This document shows, piece by piece, positions 1 to 7,980 of a stretch of 64,000 bases of DNA. The stretch's first letter is position 1; every line of letters begins with the position of its first letter. The position numbers were made by a program, and so were the translations under genes. This stretch comes from SHVO01 sp964576515. GTDB taxonomy: Bacteria; Pseudomonadota; Alphaproteobacteria; Rhodospirillales; Rhodospirillaceae. The DNA lies in NCBI GenBank assembly GCA_964576515.1, contig CAZNUW010000001.1, positions 701,199 through 765,198 on the forward strand, in the 5' to 3' direction. The notes under the pieces are model-generated. The model was not told the DNA's origin and ran no database searches. It saw only the letters and a program-made list of their open reading frames with translations.

Positions 1-119
1 GTTTCGCCGCCGCCTATAAGGACGCCGGCGCGGTCGCGGTCGAAGGGTTCCGCAAAGTGCTGCTGGGCATCATGGATGCCAAAGCCCGCAAACGCTTCCT
101 CAGTCCGTTCGAATCATGA
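1..119 (+). CDS. C-terminal end of a probable MarR-family regulator (PetP-like), 5' end outside window
   Basis: An open frame runs in from the left edge and ends in TGA at 117-119, giving about 38 residues that finish in KRFLSPFES. The stop overlaps the ATG of the next gene (ATGA), so the two are translationally coupled. In many alphaproteobacteria an OmpR-type response regulator of the PetR type is preceded by a MarR-family gene (petP-petR), and the tail resembles the end of such proteins. The identification rests mainly on context because the DNA-binding domain is not in the window. Confidence 0.5.
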   Translation, partial: FAAAYKDAGAVAVEGFRKVLLGIMDAKARKRFLSPFES

Positions 120-835
120 CCGCAACCGCCCCAGGCCGCGCGAGCGAACACTATCCGCCGCACATCCTGGTGGTGGACGACGACACGCGGCTGCGCACGC
201 TGCTGAAGAAGTTCCTGCGCGAGAACGGCTACATGGTGAGCGCCGCGGCGAACGCCGCCGAAGCGCGTCGCCAGATGAACGCCCTCACCTTCGATCTCCT
301 GGTCGTGGATGTGATGATGCCGGGCGAAGACGGCTACGCGCTCACCAAAACCATTCGTACAAGCAGCACGGTCCCCATCCTCATGCTCACGGCGATGGGC
401 GAAGCCACGGACCGCATCAAAGGGCTGGAACTTGGCGTCGACGACTACATGGCCAAACCCTTCGAGCCGAAGGAACTGGTCTTGCGCATCGGCTCCATTC
501 TGCGGCGCGCGCCGCCACCACGTCCCGAAACATCGCGCACCGAACTGAAGTTCGGCGCATGCCGGTACGACATCGCGCGCAAACAGCTCACCCAGGACGG
601 CTCGCCGGTCCACCTGACCATCGCCGAAACCGAACTGCTTCATACGTTGGCGCAGAAGGCCAACGAGGCCATCGAACGTTCGGACCTTGGCGTCACCGAG
701 GAAAACGGCTTCAATCCGCGCACCATTGACGTGCAGATCACGCGCCTGCGGCGTAAGATCGAGCCCGATCCGCGGCAGCCGCGCTATCTCCAGACTGTGC
801 GCGGCACGGGTTATATTCTCAGGACCGATCCATGA
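116..835 (+). CDS. OmpR/PhoB-family response regulator (PetR-like)
   Basis: A 239-residue two-component DNA-binding regulator. The N-terminal receiver (about residues 16-130) has the acidic pocket VVDDD, the phospho-acceptor Asp65 in VVDVMMPGEDG, and Lys114 in AKPF. The C-terminal winged helix (about 140-236) ends in the usual TVRGTGYIL wing. The start overlaps the stop of the preceding MarR-like gene, and the cognate kinase follows about 90 bases downstream, so the three likely form one operon. The best-known relative is PetR of Rhodobacter; the regulon here cannot be read from sequence. Confidence 0.9.
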   Translation: MTATAPGRASEHYPPHILVVDDDTRLRTLLKKFLRENGYMVSAAANAAEARRQMNALTFDLLVVDVMMPGEDGYALTKTIRTSSTVPILMLTAMGEATDRIKGLELGVDDYMAKPFEPKELVLRIGSILRRAPPPRPETSRTELKFGACRYDIARKQLTQDGSPVHLTIAETELLHTLAQKANEAIERSDLGVTEENGFNPRTIDVQITRLRRKIEPDPRQPRYLQTVRGTGYILRTDP

Positions 836-928
836 TCTGTCCTTCGATTGTTTTTTTGATTGGCCGCTCGCGGGCGCAAAAGCCGACTTCCACCTTTTGC
901 TGCTCGCGGCTTGCTTGAGAACCGACCC

Positions 929-2326
929 ATGACACCGCTCGACAAAAACGGCGAGCCGGGCGCGCACATGCCGCAGGACTCTTGGCTGAAATGGCCGGAG
1001 CCGGCGGCGCTCGAGCGCGTCATGCCGCGCACCCTGATGGCGCGCGTCAGCCTTACCATTGTCGTGCCGCTGATCCTCGTGCAGCTCATTTCCACCTATG
1101 TGTTTTACGATAATCACTGGGACGCCATGAGCCGCCGCATGGCGCAGGACTTGGCCGGGGACATCGCCGCCGTGTCGTCCTGGATGACGGAATTCAAATC
1201 TCCGGAACAACGCGCGTGGTTCATCGAGAATGCGCGGCAAACCATGGAGCTTGAAGTCAGCCTGGAACCCGGCGCGAAACTGGAACGCGCCGACGCCCTG
1301 AACGAACCCGAGGATCTTGCGATCTTCCGCGAATCCTTGCGCGGCGTCCTGCGCCAGCCGTTCAGCATCGACCGTCTGTCGTTCCGCACGGACCGGCTGG
1401 TGGCCATTCGGGTGCAGACGGACGACGGATTGATCACGGTGCTCGCGCCGAGGCGGCGCATCTTTTCGACGACGACGTACGTCTTCGTGATCTGGATGGT
1501 AGGGTCGTCGATCCTCTTGTTCGGTGTGGCGACCATGTACCTGCGCAGTCAGGTCGCGATCGTGCGCAGGCTGGGGCGCGCCGCCGAGAACTTCGGCAAG
1601 GGCCGCGAGGTACCGGACTTCCCGAGCGACGGACCTTTCGAGGTACGACAGGCGGCGCGCGCCTTCAACCTGATGCGCGCGCGCATCCAGCGTCAGATTA
1701 CCCAACGCACGGAGATGCTCGCGGGCGTGTCGCACGATCTCAGGACGCCGTTGACCCGATTGAAACTTCAGCTCGCCATGATGGAAAAAAGCCGCGCCGA
1801 CGACGTCGCCGACCTGCGCGAGGATGTCGCCGAAATGGAGCGCATGCTCGAGGCCTATCTTGCTTTCGCGCGCGGCGACGGCGCCGAGGAAGCGGCCCCG
1901 GCCAACCTCGCCGAGCTGATCGAGGACGTCGTCGGCCGTTTCCGCCGCGAGGGGGCGGCGGTCACGCTATCGACCGGCGATCTTCCGAAACAGATGGCGC
2001 TGAAGGCCGTGGCCTTCGAGCGCTGCCTGGGCAATCTCGTCGGCAACGCGGTGCGCTACGGCACCCGTGTCGACGTCCACGCGCGCCGCATCGGCGGCTC
2101 CATCCAGATCGACGTCGACGACGACGGGCCCGGAATCCCGGAGGACAAACGCGAACAGGTCTTCCGCGCCTTCCATCGCCTCGAACCTTCGCGCAATCCG
2201 GAAACCGGCGGCGTGGGGTTGGGCCTGACGATCACCCGCGACATCGTACGCGGGATGGGCGGCGAAATCGTCCTGAACGACAGCCCCCTTGGCGGGCTGC
2301 GCGCAACGGTCACCATTCCGATCTGA
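929..2326 (+). CDS. EnvZ-like sensor histidine kinase
   Basis: A membrane sensor kinase of 465 residues, expected to phosphorylate the adjacent regulator. It has a first membrane helix (residues about 35-55), a periplasmic loop, a second helix near 190-210, then HAMP. The dimerization domain carries His269 in GVSHDLRTPLTRLKL. The ATPase domain has the N box (LGNLVGNAVRYG) and G boxes (DDGPGIP, GGVGLGLTI). An upstream TTG at 860 is in frame, but the ATG at 929 is preferred because the extra 23 residues look non-native. Its signal is unknown. Confidence 0.88.
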   Translation: MTPLDKNGEPGAHMPQDSWLKWPEPAALERVMPRTLMARVSLTIVVPLILVQLISTYVFYDNHWDAMSRRMAQDLAGDIAAVSSWMTEFKSPEQRAWFIENARQTMELEVSLEPGAKLERADALNEPEDLAIFRESLRGVLRQPFSIDRLSFRTDRLVAIRVQTDDGLITVLAPRRRIFSTTTYVFVIWMVGSSILLFGVATMYLRSQVAIVRRLGRAAENFGKGREVPDFPSDGPFEVRQAARAFNLMRARIQRQITQRTEMLAGVSHDLRTPLTRLKLQLAMMEKSRADDVADLREDVAEMERMLEAYLAFARGDGAEEAAPANLAELIEDVVGRFRREGAAVTLSTGDLPKQMALKAVAFERCLGNLVGNAVRYGTRVDVHARRIGGSIQIDVDDDGPGIPEDKREQVFRAFHRLEPSRNPETGGVGLGLTITRDIVRGMGGEIVLNDSPLGGLRATVTIPI

Positions 2327-2346
2327 CGTCGGATCTCAAGCGCCTC

Positions 2347-2397
2347 AAAAAAAGAACCCGCCGGGCGGTGCGCCGCGGCGGGTGAGGAGAGGTTCTT
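2347..2397 (-). terminator. Intrinsic terminator for the lone receiver gene
   Basis: A two-part stem pairs AAGAACC (2352-2358) with GGTTCTT (2391-2397), and CCCGCC with GGCGGG inside it. On the minus strand it is followed by seven T residues (complement of A2347-2353). It sits between convergent genes and fits termination of the minus-strand gene ending at 2412. Confidence 0.7.
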
Positions 2398-2411
2398 GAA
2401 AAAGAAATCGG

Positions 2412-2822
2412 CTAGTGAATTTCGTCCGCCGCCAAACGGGCGACCGCGATCGCTTGCAGCAAATGATCTTCGCTCACCGGCTTGTCGAGCACCATGAGAA
2501 CGCCGGCGCGCCGCGCCCTTTCTTTCATGGCAAGGTCGCCGCGGCCGGTGAACATAATGACGGGGATTTGGATTTTACGGACACGTAAGGCGTCGACCAG
2601 CTCGAGGCCTGTCATGCCGGGCATGTGATTGTCGAGGATGAGACAATCACCATCCTGAAACGCCGCGCGTCCCAACAAATCATTCGGCGAAGCGAAGGCA
2701 TTAACCGCCATGCCGTGGGCTTCAAGCAACGCGCAGGTCGAATCGCGGACCGGTTCGTCGTCGTCGACGACGAAGACGGCGGGCGGGCGTTGCCTCGCAT
2801 CGGAATGCGCGTCTGTTTCCAT
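2412..2822 (-). CDS. Stand-alone receiver-domain response regulator (FixT-like candidate)
   Basis: A 136-residue protein that is essentially one CheY-like receiver with no output domain. The acidic cluster VVDDDE, phospho-acceptor Asp64 in LILDNHMPGMTG and the conserved Lys in LDKPV are all present, so it should be phosphorylated. ATG at 2822 is chosen because an AGGG lies a suitable distance upstream; a GTG at 2846 would add eight residues. It lies directly downstream of fixLJ but has its own 76-base leader. In Caulobacter a lone receiver, FixT, inhibits the kinase FixL. That role here is inference from position. Confidence 0.85.
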   Translation of the reverse strand: METDAHSDARQRPPAVFVVDDDEPVRDSTCALLEAHGMAVNAFASPNDLLGRAAFQDGDCLILDNHMPGMTGLELVDALRVRKIQIPVIMFTGRGDLAMKERARRAGVLMVLDKPVSEDHLLQAIAVARLAADEIH

Positions 2823-2855
2823 GGCGGCGACCCTACGGGACGCCACCCGCGCACG

Positions 2856-2870
2856 ATATACGTAGTAGTC
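2856..2870. promoter_or_regulatory. TACGTA-containing candidate FixJ site
   Basis: The palindrome TACGTA at 2859-2864 lies in the short gap between fixJ and the lone receiver gene, 37 bases before the latter's ATG. The same heptamer ATACGTA occurs in the fixL-fixK intergenic region. TACGTA-type motifs have been linked to FixJ-controlled promoters in other alphaproteobacteria; assignment here is inference. Confidence 0.35.
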
Positions 2871-2898
2871 CTTAGGAAAGGCGCGACGACGCGGCGCT

Positions 2899-3519
2899 TC
2901 AAACGCCGGCGGGAATTTCGATCTTCGCGGCGAGCGCCATGCGCACGAGATCCGACAGGCTGCGCGCCTGCATTTTCTCCATGACCCGGCCGCGATGGAC
3001 TTCGACCGTCCGGGGCGAGATGTCCATCCGGTGGGCGATAACTTTGTTGGGGCGGCCGGCTACCAGGTGCTCCATGACCTCGCGCTCGCGCGCCGTCAAT
3101 TGCGAGATGCGCGTTTCGGCTTCCTGCGCTTGCACGTTTTCGCCGCGCGCCTTGCGACTCTGCTCAAGTCCACGCTCGATACTGACCTTGAGAGCGCCGT
3201 CATCGAACGGCTTCTCAATGAAATCCACCGCGCCGGCTTTCATGGCGCGGACGGCAAGGGGCACATCGCCGTGACCGGTGATGATAATCACAGGCAGACC
3301 CCAGCCCTTGCGGATGATTTCTTCCTGCAACTCAAGCCCATCCATGTCCGGCATACGGATATCGGCGACGACACAGCAGGTGTCTTTCGGCGCGAAGCCC
3401 GCGAGGAACGCCTTGGCCGACTCAAAGGTCTCGGCGGCGAAACCTTCGGCTTCAAGCAACGCCGACAGCGAATCGCGTACCGCCTCGTCGTCATCGACGA
3501 TAAAAACCGTGCCCGTCAT
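2899..3519 (-). CDS. fixJ: Two-component response regulator FixJ
   Basis: A 206-residue NarL/FixJ-type transcription activator. Its receiver (residues 1-120) has VDDDE, phospho-acceptor Asp53 in VVADIRMPDMDG and Lys in EKPF. A linker leads to a LuxR-type helix-turn-helix with LTAREREVMEHLVAGRPNK and the recognition helix SPRTVEVHRGRVMEKM. Its start overlaps the fixL stop by four bases, so the pair is co-translated. In related bacteria phosphorylated FixJ activates fixK at low oxygen, and a fixK-type gene lies just beyond fixL. Confidence 0.93.
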   Translation of the reverse strand: MTGTVFIVDDDEAVRDSLSALLEAEGFAAETFESAKAFLAGFAPKDTCCVVADIRMPDMDGLELQEEIIRKGWGLPVIIITGHGDVPLAVRAMKAGAVDFIEKPFDDGALKVSIERGLEQSRKARGENVQAQEAETRISQLTAREREVMEHLVAGRPNKVIAHRMDISPRTVEVHRGRVMEKMQARSLSDLVRMALAAKIEIPAGV

Positions 3520-5042
3520 CTCGAAGCCTCGTCCTTGGTCTCGCCTTCAGCTACCGGAAGCTGAAAATGAAATGTCACGCCAGCGCCTGGGTTGGTTTCG
3601 GCCCATAACTTACCCCCATGGGCGTCCACTATGGAACGACAGATTGAGAGCCCGATGCCCATACCGTCATGTTTTGTCGTCACAAAAGGCTGAAAAAGCT
3701 TGGCGGCCACCTCCTCGGAAAGCCCGGGACCGGTATCGGCGACGGTGACCGTTACAAAGCGCTCGCTTTCGAGGACGGTGGTCACCCGCAGTTCGCGGCG
3801 CTCACATCCGGCCATGGCTTCAAGGGCGTTCCGCACGAGATTGAGCACCACTTGCTGGATTTGGATCTTGTCGATCAGGACCGGCGGCAGATTGGCGCCC
3901 ATCGTCGCTGTCACCGCGATTCCTGCGTCGGCGGCCCCGACGAAGGCCAGCGCCATGGCCTCCTCGATGATTTTGTTGGCGTCCTCGAACGCACGGTTAT
4001 CCTCGCGCTTCTCGATGAAGTCGCGCAAACGGCGGATGATCTGCCCCGCCCGCAGTGCCTGGGCCGCCGCCTTGTCCATGAGCTCTTGGACCTTCGGGCG
4101 CGTGCTTTCGACGCCTTGATCGAGCGTCCGTCGCGCCGCCTTCACATAGTTCGCGATGGCCGTCAGCGGCTGATTGAGTTCGTGCGCGAGCGCCGAACTC
4201 ATCTGGCCCATATCCGTCAGTCGTGAAACATGCAGCAGCTCGGCCTGGATATCCTGCAGGCGGCGCTCCGCCCCCTGGCGCTCGGTGATATCCCGGATGA
4301 AGCCGGTGAACAGACGCCGCTCGCCGATCCGGATTTCGCCGACATTCAACTCCATCGGAAACGTACTGCCGTCGCGGCGCAAGCCCATGACGACGCGGCC
4401 GATGCCGATGACGCGTTTCTCGCCTGTGGCGCGGTAGGCGCTCAGGTAACCGTCGTGGCGCTCGCGATAGGGCGCGGGCATCAGCATCTTGACGTTCTGG
4501 CCCACCACCTCGCTTTCGAGATAGCCGAACTGCCACACGGCTGCCGCGTTGAACGATTCAATCAGGCCGTTTTCATTGATGATAATGATCGCGTCGGGCC
4601 CGGTCTCGAAGATCGATTGAAGCTTCTCCTCACGCTCGCGCAGCGCGTTTTCGGCGTCCTTCTGTGCGGTGATATCGCGGATCAACCCGACAAAAAGGCT
4701 TTTGCCGTCAAGGTGACCCTCGCCCAGTGCGAGCGCGGCCGGGAATGTCCCGCCGTCCTTCCGGCGCCCGACGACATGCCGCTCCCGCCCCGATTCTGGC
4801 GCCGCATGCGGGCGAAGAAGCTCGCCGAGCGGGGGCGCATCCACAAACAGCGTATCGACGGTCCGGCCGGCGATGTCGGCGGCCACATAACCGAACAGGC
4901 GCTCGCACGCGGGATTGAACGACTGGATGCGGCCGTCGGCGCCGCTCATGAAAATCCCGTGGGCGGCCGTGTCCAGCAGGATGTCCAGACGCGCCTGCGC
5001 CGTCGCTGCCGAAAAAGCTCCCGTCTGCGGGTCCTGTGACAT
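3516..5042 (-). CDS. fixL: Oxygen-sensing heme-PAS histidine kinase FixL
   Basis: A soluble 508-residue kinase with two PAS domains (about 18-130 and 140-258), a HisKA domain with His287 (SSALAHELNQPLTAIANYV) and an HATPase_c domain. The second PAS carries the FixL heme signature: His196 in RERHDGYL matches the proximal heme ligand, and Arg216 in VIGIGR matches the distal arginine that senses ligand. The position corresponding to Bradyrhizobium Arg206 is Ala202. There are no membrane segments, as in Bradyrhizobium FixL. When oxygen leaves the heme the kinase should phosphorylate FixJ, which is encoded downstream with a 4-base overlap. Confidence 0.92.
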   Translation of the reverse strand: MSQDPQTGAFSAATAQARLDILLDTAAHGIFMSGADGRIQSFNPACERLFGYVAADIAGRTVDTLFVDAPPLGELLRPHAAPESGRERHVVGRRKDGGTFPAALALGEGHLDGKSLFVGLIRDITAQKDAENALREREEKLQSIFETGPDAIIIINENGLIESFNAAAVWQFGYLESEVVGQNVKMLMPAPYRERHDGYLSAYRATGEKRVIGIGRVVMGLRRDGSTFPMELNVGEIRIGERRLFTGFIRDITERQGAERRLQDIQAELLHVSRLTDMGQMSSALAHELNQPLTAIANYVKAARRTLDQGVESTRPKVQELMDKAAAQALRAGQIIRRLRDFIEKREDNRAFEDANKIIEEAMALAFVGAADAGIAVTATMGANLPPVLIDKIQIQQVVLNLVRNALEAMAGCERRELRVTTVLESERFVTVTVADTGPGLSEEVAAKLFQPFVTTKHDGMGIGLSICRSIVDAHGGKLWAETNPGAGVTFHFQLPVAEGETKDEASR

Positions 5043-5109
5043 GCCTCAAGCGCCGATTTCGGTGGGGAAGCCGAGATCGTGCAGACCGATGCGCCATTCA
5101 CCCAGAGAG

Positions 5110-5122
5110 CAATACGTAAAAT
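5110..5122. promoter_or_regulatory. TACGTA motif in the fixL-fixK intergenic region
   Basis: TACGTA at 5113-5118, followed by AAATCCC, lies between the divergent fixL (start 5042) and fixK (start 5220). Its position, about 100 bases before the fixK ATG, suits an activator site for FixJ. The resemblance to known FixJ targets is by memory and not computed. Confidence 0.4.
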
Positions 5123-5219
5123 CCCGTACGAACAACTCCCAATATTGAGAAGAGGGGTGCTCGTTCATTCTGGCCTCATCAAATTGGTATTTCCGCCGCC
5201 GTGGGGCGAGGAGCCTAAC

Positions 5220-5918
5220 ATGCTGTTGACGATCCCTGGAACTCTTGCGAACACCGGTGCGGCCACCTCCTGGTCGCAGGATTCGTTCATTCCGGTCGTG
5301 CGGCCGTTGGAAATGCTGACCGGATTCGGCACGCGCATCGCCGTCAAACGGGGCCACGAAATCTTCGGGGAAGGCAACACCGCGGATTCTTGTTACAGAC
5401 TGGTGGAAGGCAACGCGCGCCTGGTGAAACTGATGGCCGACGGCCGCCGTCAGGTTTGCGAATTCCTGCGCGCCGACGACTTGCTGGGCTTCGAGACGGA
5501 CGACGAGCATTTCTTCTCCGCCGAAGCGGTCAGCGACTGCCTTCTGGTGCGCTACCCGCGCCGGGCGATCGAAACCCTGCTCACCGAAGACAAGAGTTTC
5601 GCGCGCTACGTCCGCAAGACGACGGCGCGCAACATGCAAGACGCCTATCAGCGCATGGTGCTGTTGTGCCACAAGCCGGCTCAGGCGCGCATCGCATGGT
5701 TCCTGCTCGACATGGCGAACCGCGCAACGGACGACCAAGGCGTCATTCATCTCCCGATGACACGCACCGACATCGCGAACTATCTCGGCATGGCGATTGA
5801 AACGGTGAGCCGTGCACTGGGCCAGTTCAAGACAAGCGGCGCCATCGCGCAGAAAAGCCTCAATCGCATTGTGGTCCTGGACCGCGATGCGCTGGAACTT
5901 GCGCGCGGCGAAGTGTGA
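5220..5918 (+). CDS. fixK: Crp/Fnr-family regulator, FixK type
   Basis: A 232-residue regulator with a cyclic-nucleotide-type beta roll (about 30-130), a dimer helix, and a C-terminal helix-turn-helix MTRTDIANYLGMAIETVSRA. Its E-x-x-S-R recognition helix is that of the Fnr/FixK group, which binds TTGAT-N4-ATCAA. The N-terminus lacks the cysteine cluster that holds the iron-sulfur centre in true Fnr, pointing to FixK. The frame is open from 5079, but GAGGAG seven bases before ATG 5220 decides the start. It is divergent from fixLJ and is the expected direct target of FixJ. Confidence 0.88.
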   Translation: MLLTIPGTLANTGAATSWSQDSFIPVVRPLEMLTGFGTRIAVKRGHEIFGEGNTADSCYRLVEGNARLVKLMADGRRQVCEFLRADDLLGFETDDEHFFSAEAVSDCLLVRYPRRAIETLLTEDKSFARYVRKTTARNMQDAYQRMVLLCHKPAQARIAWFLLDMANRATDDQGVIHLPMTRTDIANYLGMAIETVSRALGQFKTSGAIAQKSLNRIVVLDRDALELARGEV

Positions 5919-5938
5919 CGCTCTCGGCTTAGACTGTC

Positions 5939-6415
5939 TTAAGGCGTCAGGAGCCGCCAGGCGGGTTTCGGAGCGCCGGTTTTCGGCTTGGGCTTCACGC
6001 CCGGCAGCGGCTTTCCGTCGAAATCCTCTTCAAGCCACCAGCCGGCGACACGCCCCTCGCCTTTCGGCTCGTACGGGCGGTCATAATAAAATGTATAAAC
6101 GGGTTTGCCTTTGTAAGCCCATTGTCTGCGCCCGTCGTCGCGCTGGACGATGGTCCACTCGCCCGTCGGCGTCGCGGTTTGGGGCGCCTGGATGATCGGC
6201 CAGACCGCCGCGCAGACCGCGTCGCAATTGGAACGTCCGTCCGTATCGCCCTCGAAGATGTAGAGCGGCAGGAAGTCGGGGAAAGATTTGTAAACCCATA
6301 CGCCCCGATCCTGGCCGAGCGCGACCTCGCCGGGGTGGTTGGGGTTGGGATCGCCCTCGGCGGCCAGTGCGCCGGTCCAAGCCAACGCCGCAAACACAAA
6401 AGCCGTCAACCGCAT
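5939..6415 (-). CDS. Exported COG4315-type protein with a secreted-repeat motif
   Basis: A 158-residue protein starting MRLTAFVFAALAWTGALA, a clear cleavable signal peptide. The mature part contains LYIFEGDTDGRSNCDAVCA followed by AVWPII, the hallmark of the 'secreted repeat of unknown function' family (paired Cys, then WP), and a second VYTFYYDRPYEPKGEG segment. The upstream in-frame extension to 6574 overlaps the regulator gene's 3' end and lacks a signal sequence, so ATG 6415 is used. It is 22 bases downstream of the TetR gene and probably co-transcribed with it. Biochemical function is not known. Confidence 0.75.
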   Translation of the reverse strand: MRLTAFVFAALAWTGALAAEGDPNPNHPGEVALGQDRGVWVYKSFPDFLPLYIFEGDTDGRSNCDAVCAAVWPIIQAPQTATPTGEWTIVQRDDGRRQWAYKGKPVYTFYYDRPYEPKGEGRVAGWWLEEDFDGKPLPGVKPKPKTGAPKPAWRLLTP

Positions 6416-6437
6416 CACGCGAAACCTTCCCATGCCG

Positions 6438-7070
6438 CTACGCCGCATCGGCCGCGGGGCGGCGGAATCCGCGGAACCGCGCCGCGCGTTCGGCACGCTC
6501 GAGCGCGCGATCGAGCGCGGCCATCGTCTTCGCAAGATCGGCGCTGTCGTCGTCCATCCACGCACGCAACGCACAAAGAAGGACGACCTTCATGCCTTGA
6601 ACCCGGGCGTAGCCGAAAAGACCGTCCGGCGACACACCGGCCGCCGCCAACATCGCAGCCGCCGTCCGATCCGCGCGACATAGCGCGAACGCAGCGGCCG
6701 GCGGATCGAAACGCAGGCCGGTGAGCATCGCATGAAGGCCGTCGCGCTCCGCATTCATGGCGTCGAAACGCTTCATCGCGACGTCGAACAGACGGTCGCG
6801 CACGCTGTCGGCCTCGTCGACGGCTTTGACGGCGGTCAGCATGCGCTTGTCCAGACGATCCAGCACGCGCGCAACGAAATGCGCGCGGGTCGGCGTCTCG
6901 CAAAGCACATCGCCCAGCGCGAGCTTCGCGCGAACGGCCACGGCGTTCATGGAAAGATGACGCCATCCCATCTCGGCGGCCTCCGCGAGGCCGGCGTCGA
7001 GAATACGGTCGAGCGCGGTCACGGCGGGCAGGGTCGCTTTCGCGGCTTTATTCGAAGGCTTCTTGGCCAT
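6438..7070 (-). CDS. TetR-family transcriptional regulator
   Basis: A 210-residue protein with an N-terminal three-helix DNA-binding domain (RILDAGLAEAAEMGWRHLSM followed by NAVAVRAKLALGDV) and an all-helical C-terminal domain typical of TetR regulators. The sequence also recalls COQ9-like folds, which share this N-terminus. ATG 7070 follows GGAGG at ideal spacing; a GTG at 7082 is the alternative. A perfect 10-base inverted repeat lies immediately upstream, which suggests autoregulation. The ligand is unknown; the co-directional exported protein at 5939-6415 may be a target. Confidence 0.75.
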   Translation of the reverse strand: MAKKPSNKAAKATLPAVTALDRILDAGLAEAAEMGWRHLSMNAVAVRAKLALGDVLCETPTRAHFVARVLDRLDKRMLTAVKAVDEADSVRDRLFDVAMKRFDAMNAERDGLHAMLTGLRFDPPAAAFALCRADRTAAAMLAAAGVSPDGLFGYARVQGMKVVLLCALRAWMDDDSADLAKTMAALDRALERAERAARFRGFRRPAADAA

Positions 7071-7087
7071 GCGGACCTCCACGAGAA

Positions 7088-7115
7088 GCGGAAATTATAT
7101 CCGATTAATTTCCGC
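7088..7115. promoter_or_regulatory. Operator-like palindrome upstream of the TetR gene
   Basis: GCGGAAATTA (7088-7097) and TAATTTCCGC (7106-7115) form a perfect 10-base inverted repeat around an 8-base AT-rich spacer. It starts 18 bases before the TetR ATG and is the most AT-rich stretch locally, so it likely overlaps the promoter. Size and position are typical of a TetR-family self-operator. Confidence 0.65.
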
Positions 7116-7118
7116 GCG

Positions 7119-7937
7119 CTAACCGGCGAGTTCCTTGGAGCGCTTGGTAGCCGCCGCAACTGCACGCGCGAGCAACGGCTTCAGGCCGTCCGCCGCCATC
7201 AAGACATTGAGCGCGGCCTCGGTGGTGCCACCGGGGCTGGTGACATTCTTGCGCAGCACGGCGGGGTCGGTGTCGTTGTTACCGAGCAGCGCGCCCGCGC
7301 CCGCGACGGTTGCGCGCGCGAGATGCAACGCGAGATCCGGCGGCAATCCCGCTTCGACGCCCGCATCGCGCAGACATTCGACAAGCAGGAAAACGTACGC
7401 GGGCCCGCTCCCCGAGACCGCCGTCACCGCGTCCATCTGGGTTTCATCGCCGATCCAGGCGACTTCGCCCACGGCGCTCATCAACACTTCGCAGACCCTG
7501 CGCTGCACTTCGCTCACGGTCGGCGCCGCATAAAGCGCGCTGACGGCCTTGCCCACGGACGCGGGCGTATTCGGCATCGCGCGCACGATCGCGGCTTCAT
7601 CCCCGAGGTGCTTGCGGAAATATCCGGTTGTCTTTCCGGCGATGACCGAGAGATAGACCGGACGTTGCGCGGTGAAGCTTGCATAGGTCGGAATCACCTG
7701 ATCGGCGATCTGCGGCTTCACGGCGAAGAGAATGACGTCCGGACGAAAGTCCGTCGGTACGTCCGACATATGCGGAAGCACCGTGAGCGCGCGGTGATCG
7801 GAACACGCCGTCACGCTGGCGCGGCCGGCGGGTTCGACAACGATGGCGTCCACAGGGGAAAGGCCGCGCTTAAACCAGCCGGCGAGCAGCGCGCCGCCCA
7901 TCTTGCCGCAACCGACGAGGAGAATTGTACCTTGCAT
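7119..7937 (-). CDS. proC: Pyrroline-5-carboxylate reductase
   Basis: A 272-residue enzyme for the last step of proline synthesis, reducing pyrroline-5-carboxylate with NAD(P)H. The N-terminal Rossmann motif reads LLVGCGKMGGALL, and the C-terminal dimer domain has AVSGSGPAYVFLLVECL followed by the conserved substrate loop (TVAGAGALL and ending NVTSPGGTTEAAL). The ATG at 7937 is used because it leaves the usual short lead into the nucleotide fold; the longer frame to 7973 adds unrelated residues. It follows the YbjN gene at short spacing on the same strand. Confidence 0.95.
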   Translation of the reverse strand: MQGTILLVGCGKMGGALLAGWFKRGLSPVDAIVVEPAGRASVTACSDHRALTVLPHMSDVPTDFRPDVILFAVKPQIADQVIPTYASFTAQRPVYLSVIAGKTTGYFRKHLGDEAAIVRAMPNTPASVGKAVSALYAAPTVSEVQRRVCEVLMSAVGEVAWIGDETQMDAVTAVSGSGPAYVFLLVECLRDAGVEAGLPPDLALHLARATVAGAGALLGNNDTDPAVLRKNVTSPGGTTEAALNVLMAADGLKPLLARAVAAATKRSKELAG

Positions 7938-7980
7938 ACAGGGACGATAGCACCCGGAAGGCGAGAGCCCCAAGAGCGTG

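Noticed and set aside
14..1735. 573-residue frame on the minus strand opposite the PetR-like regulator and kinase
   Set aside because: It is a GC-rich antisense shadow with Arg/His-rich composition, no domain, and two well-supported genes opposite it.
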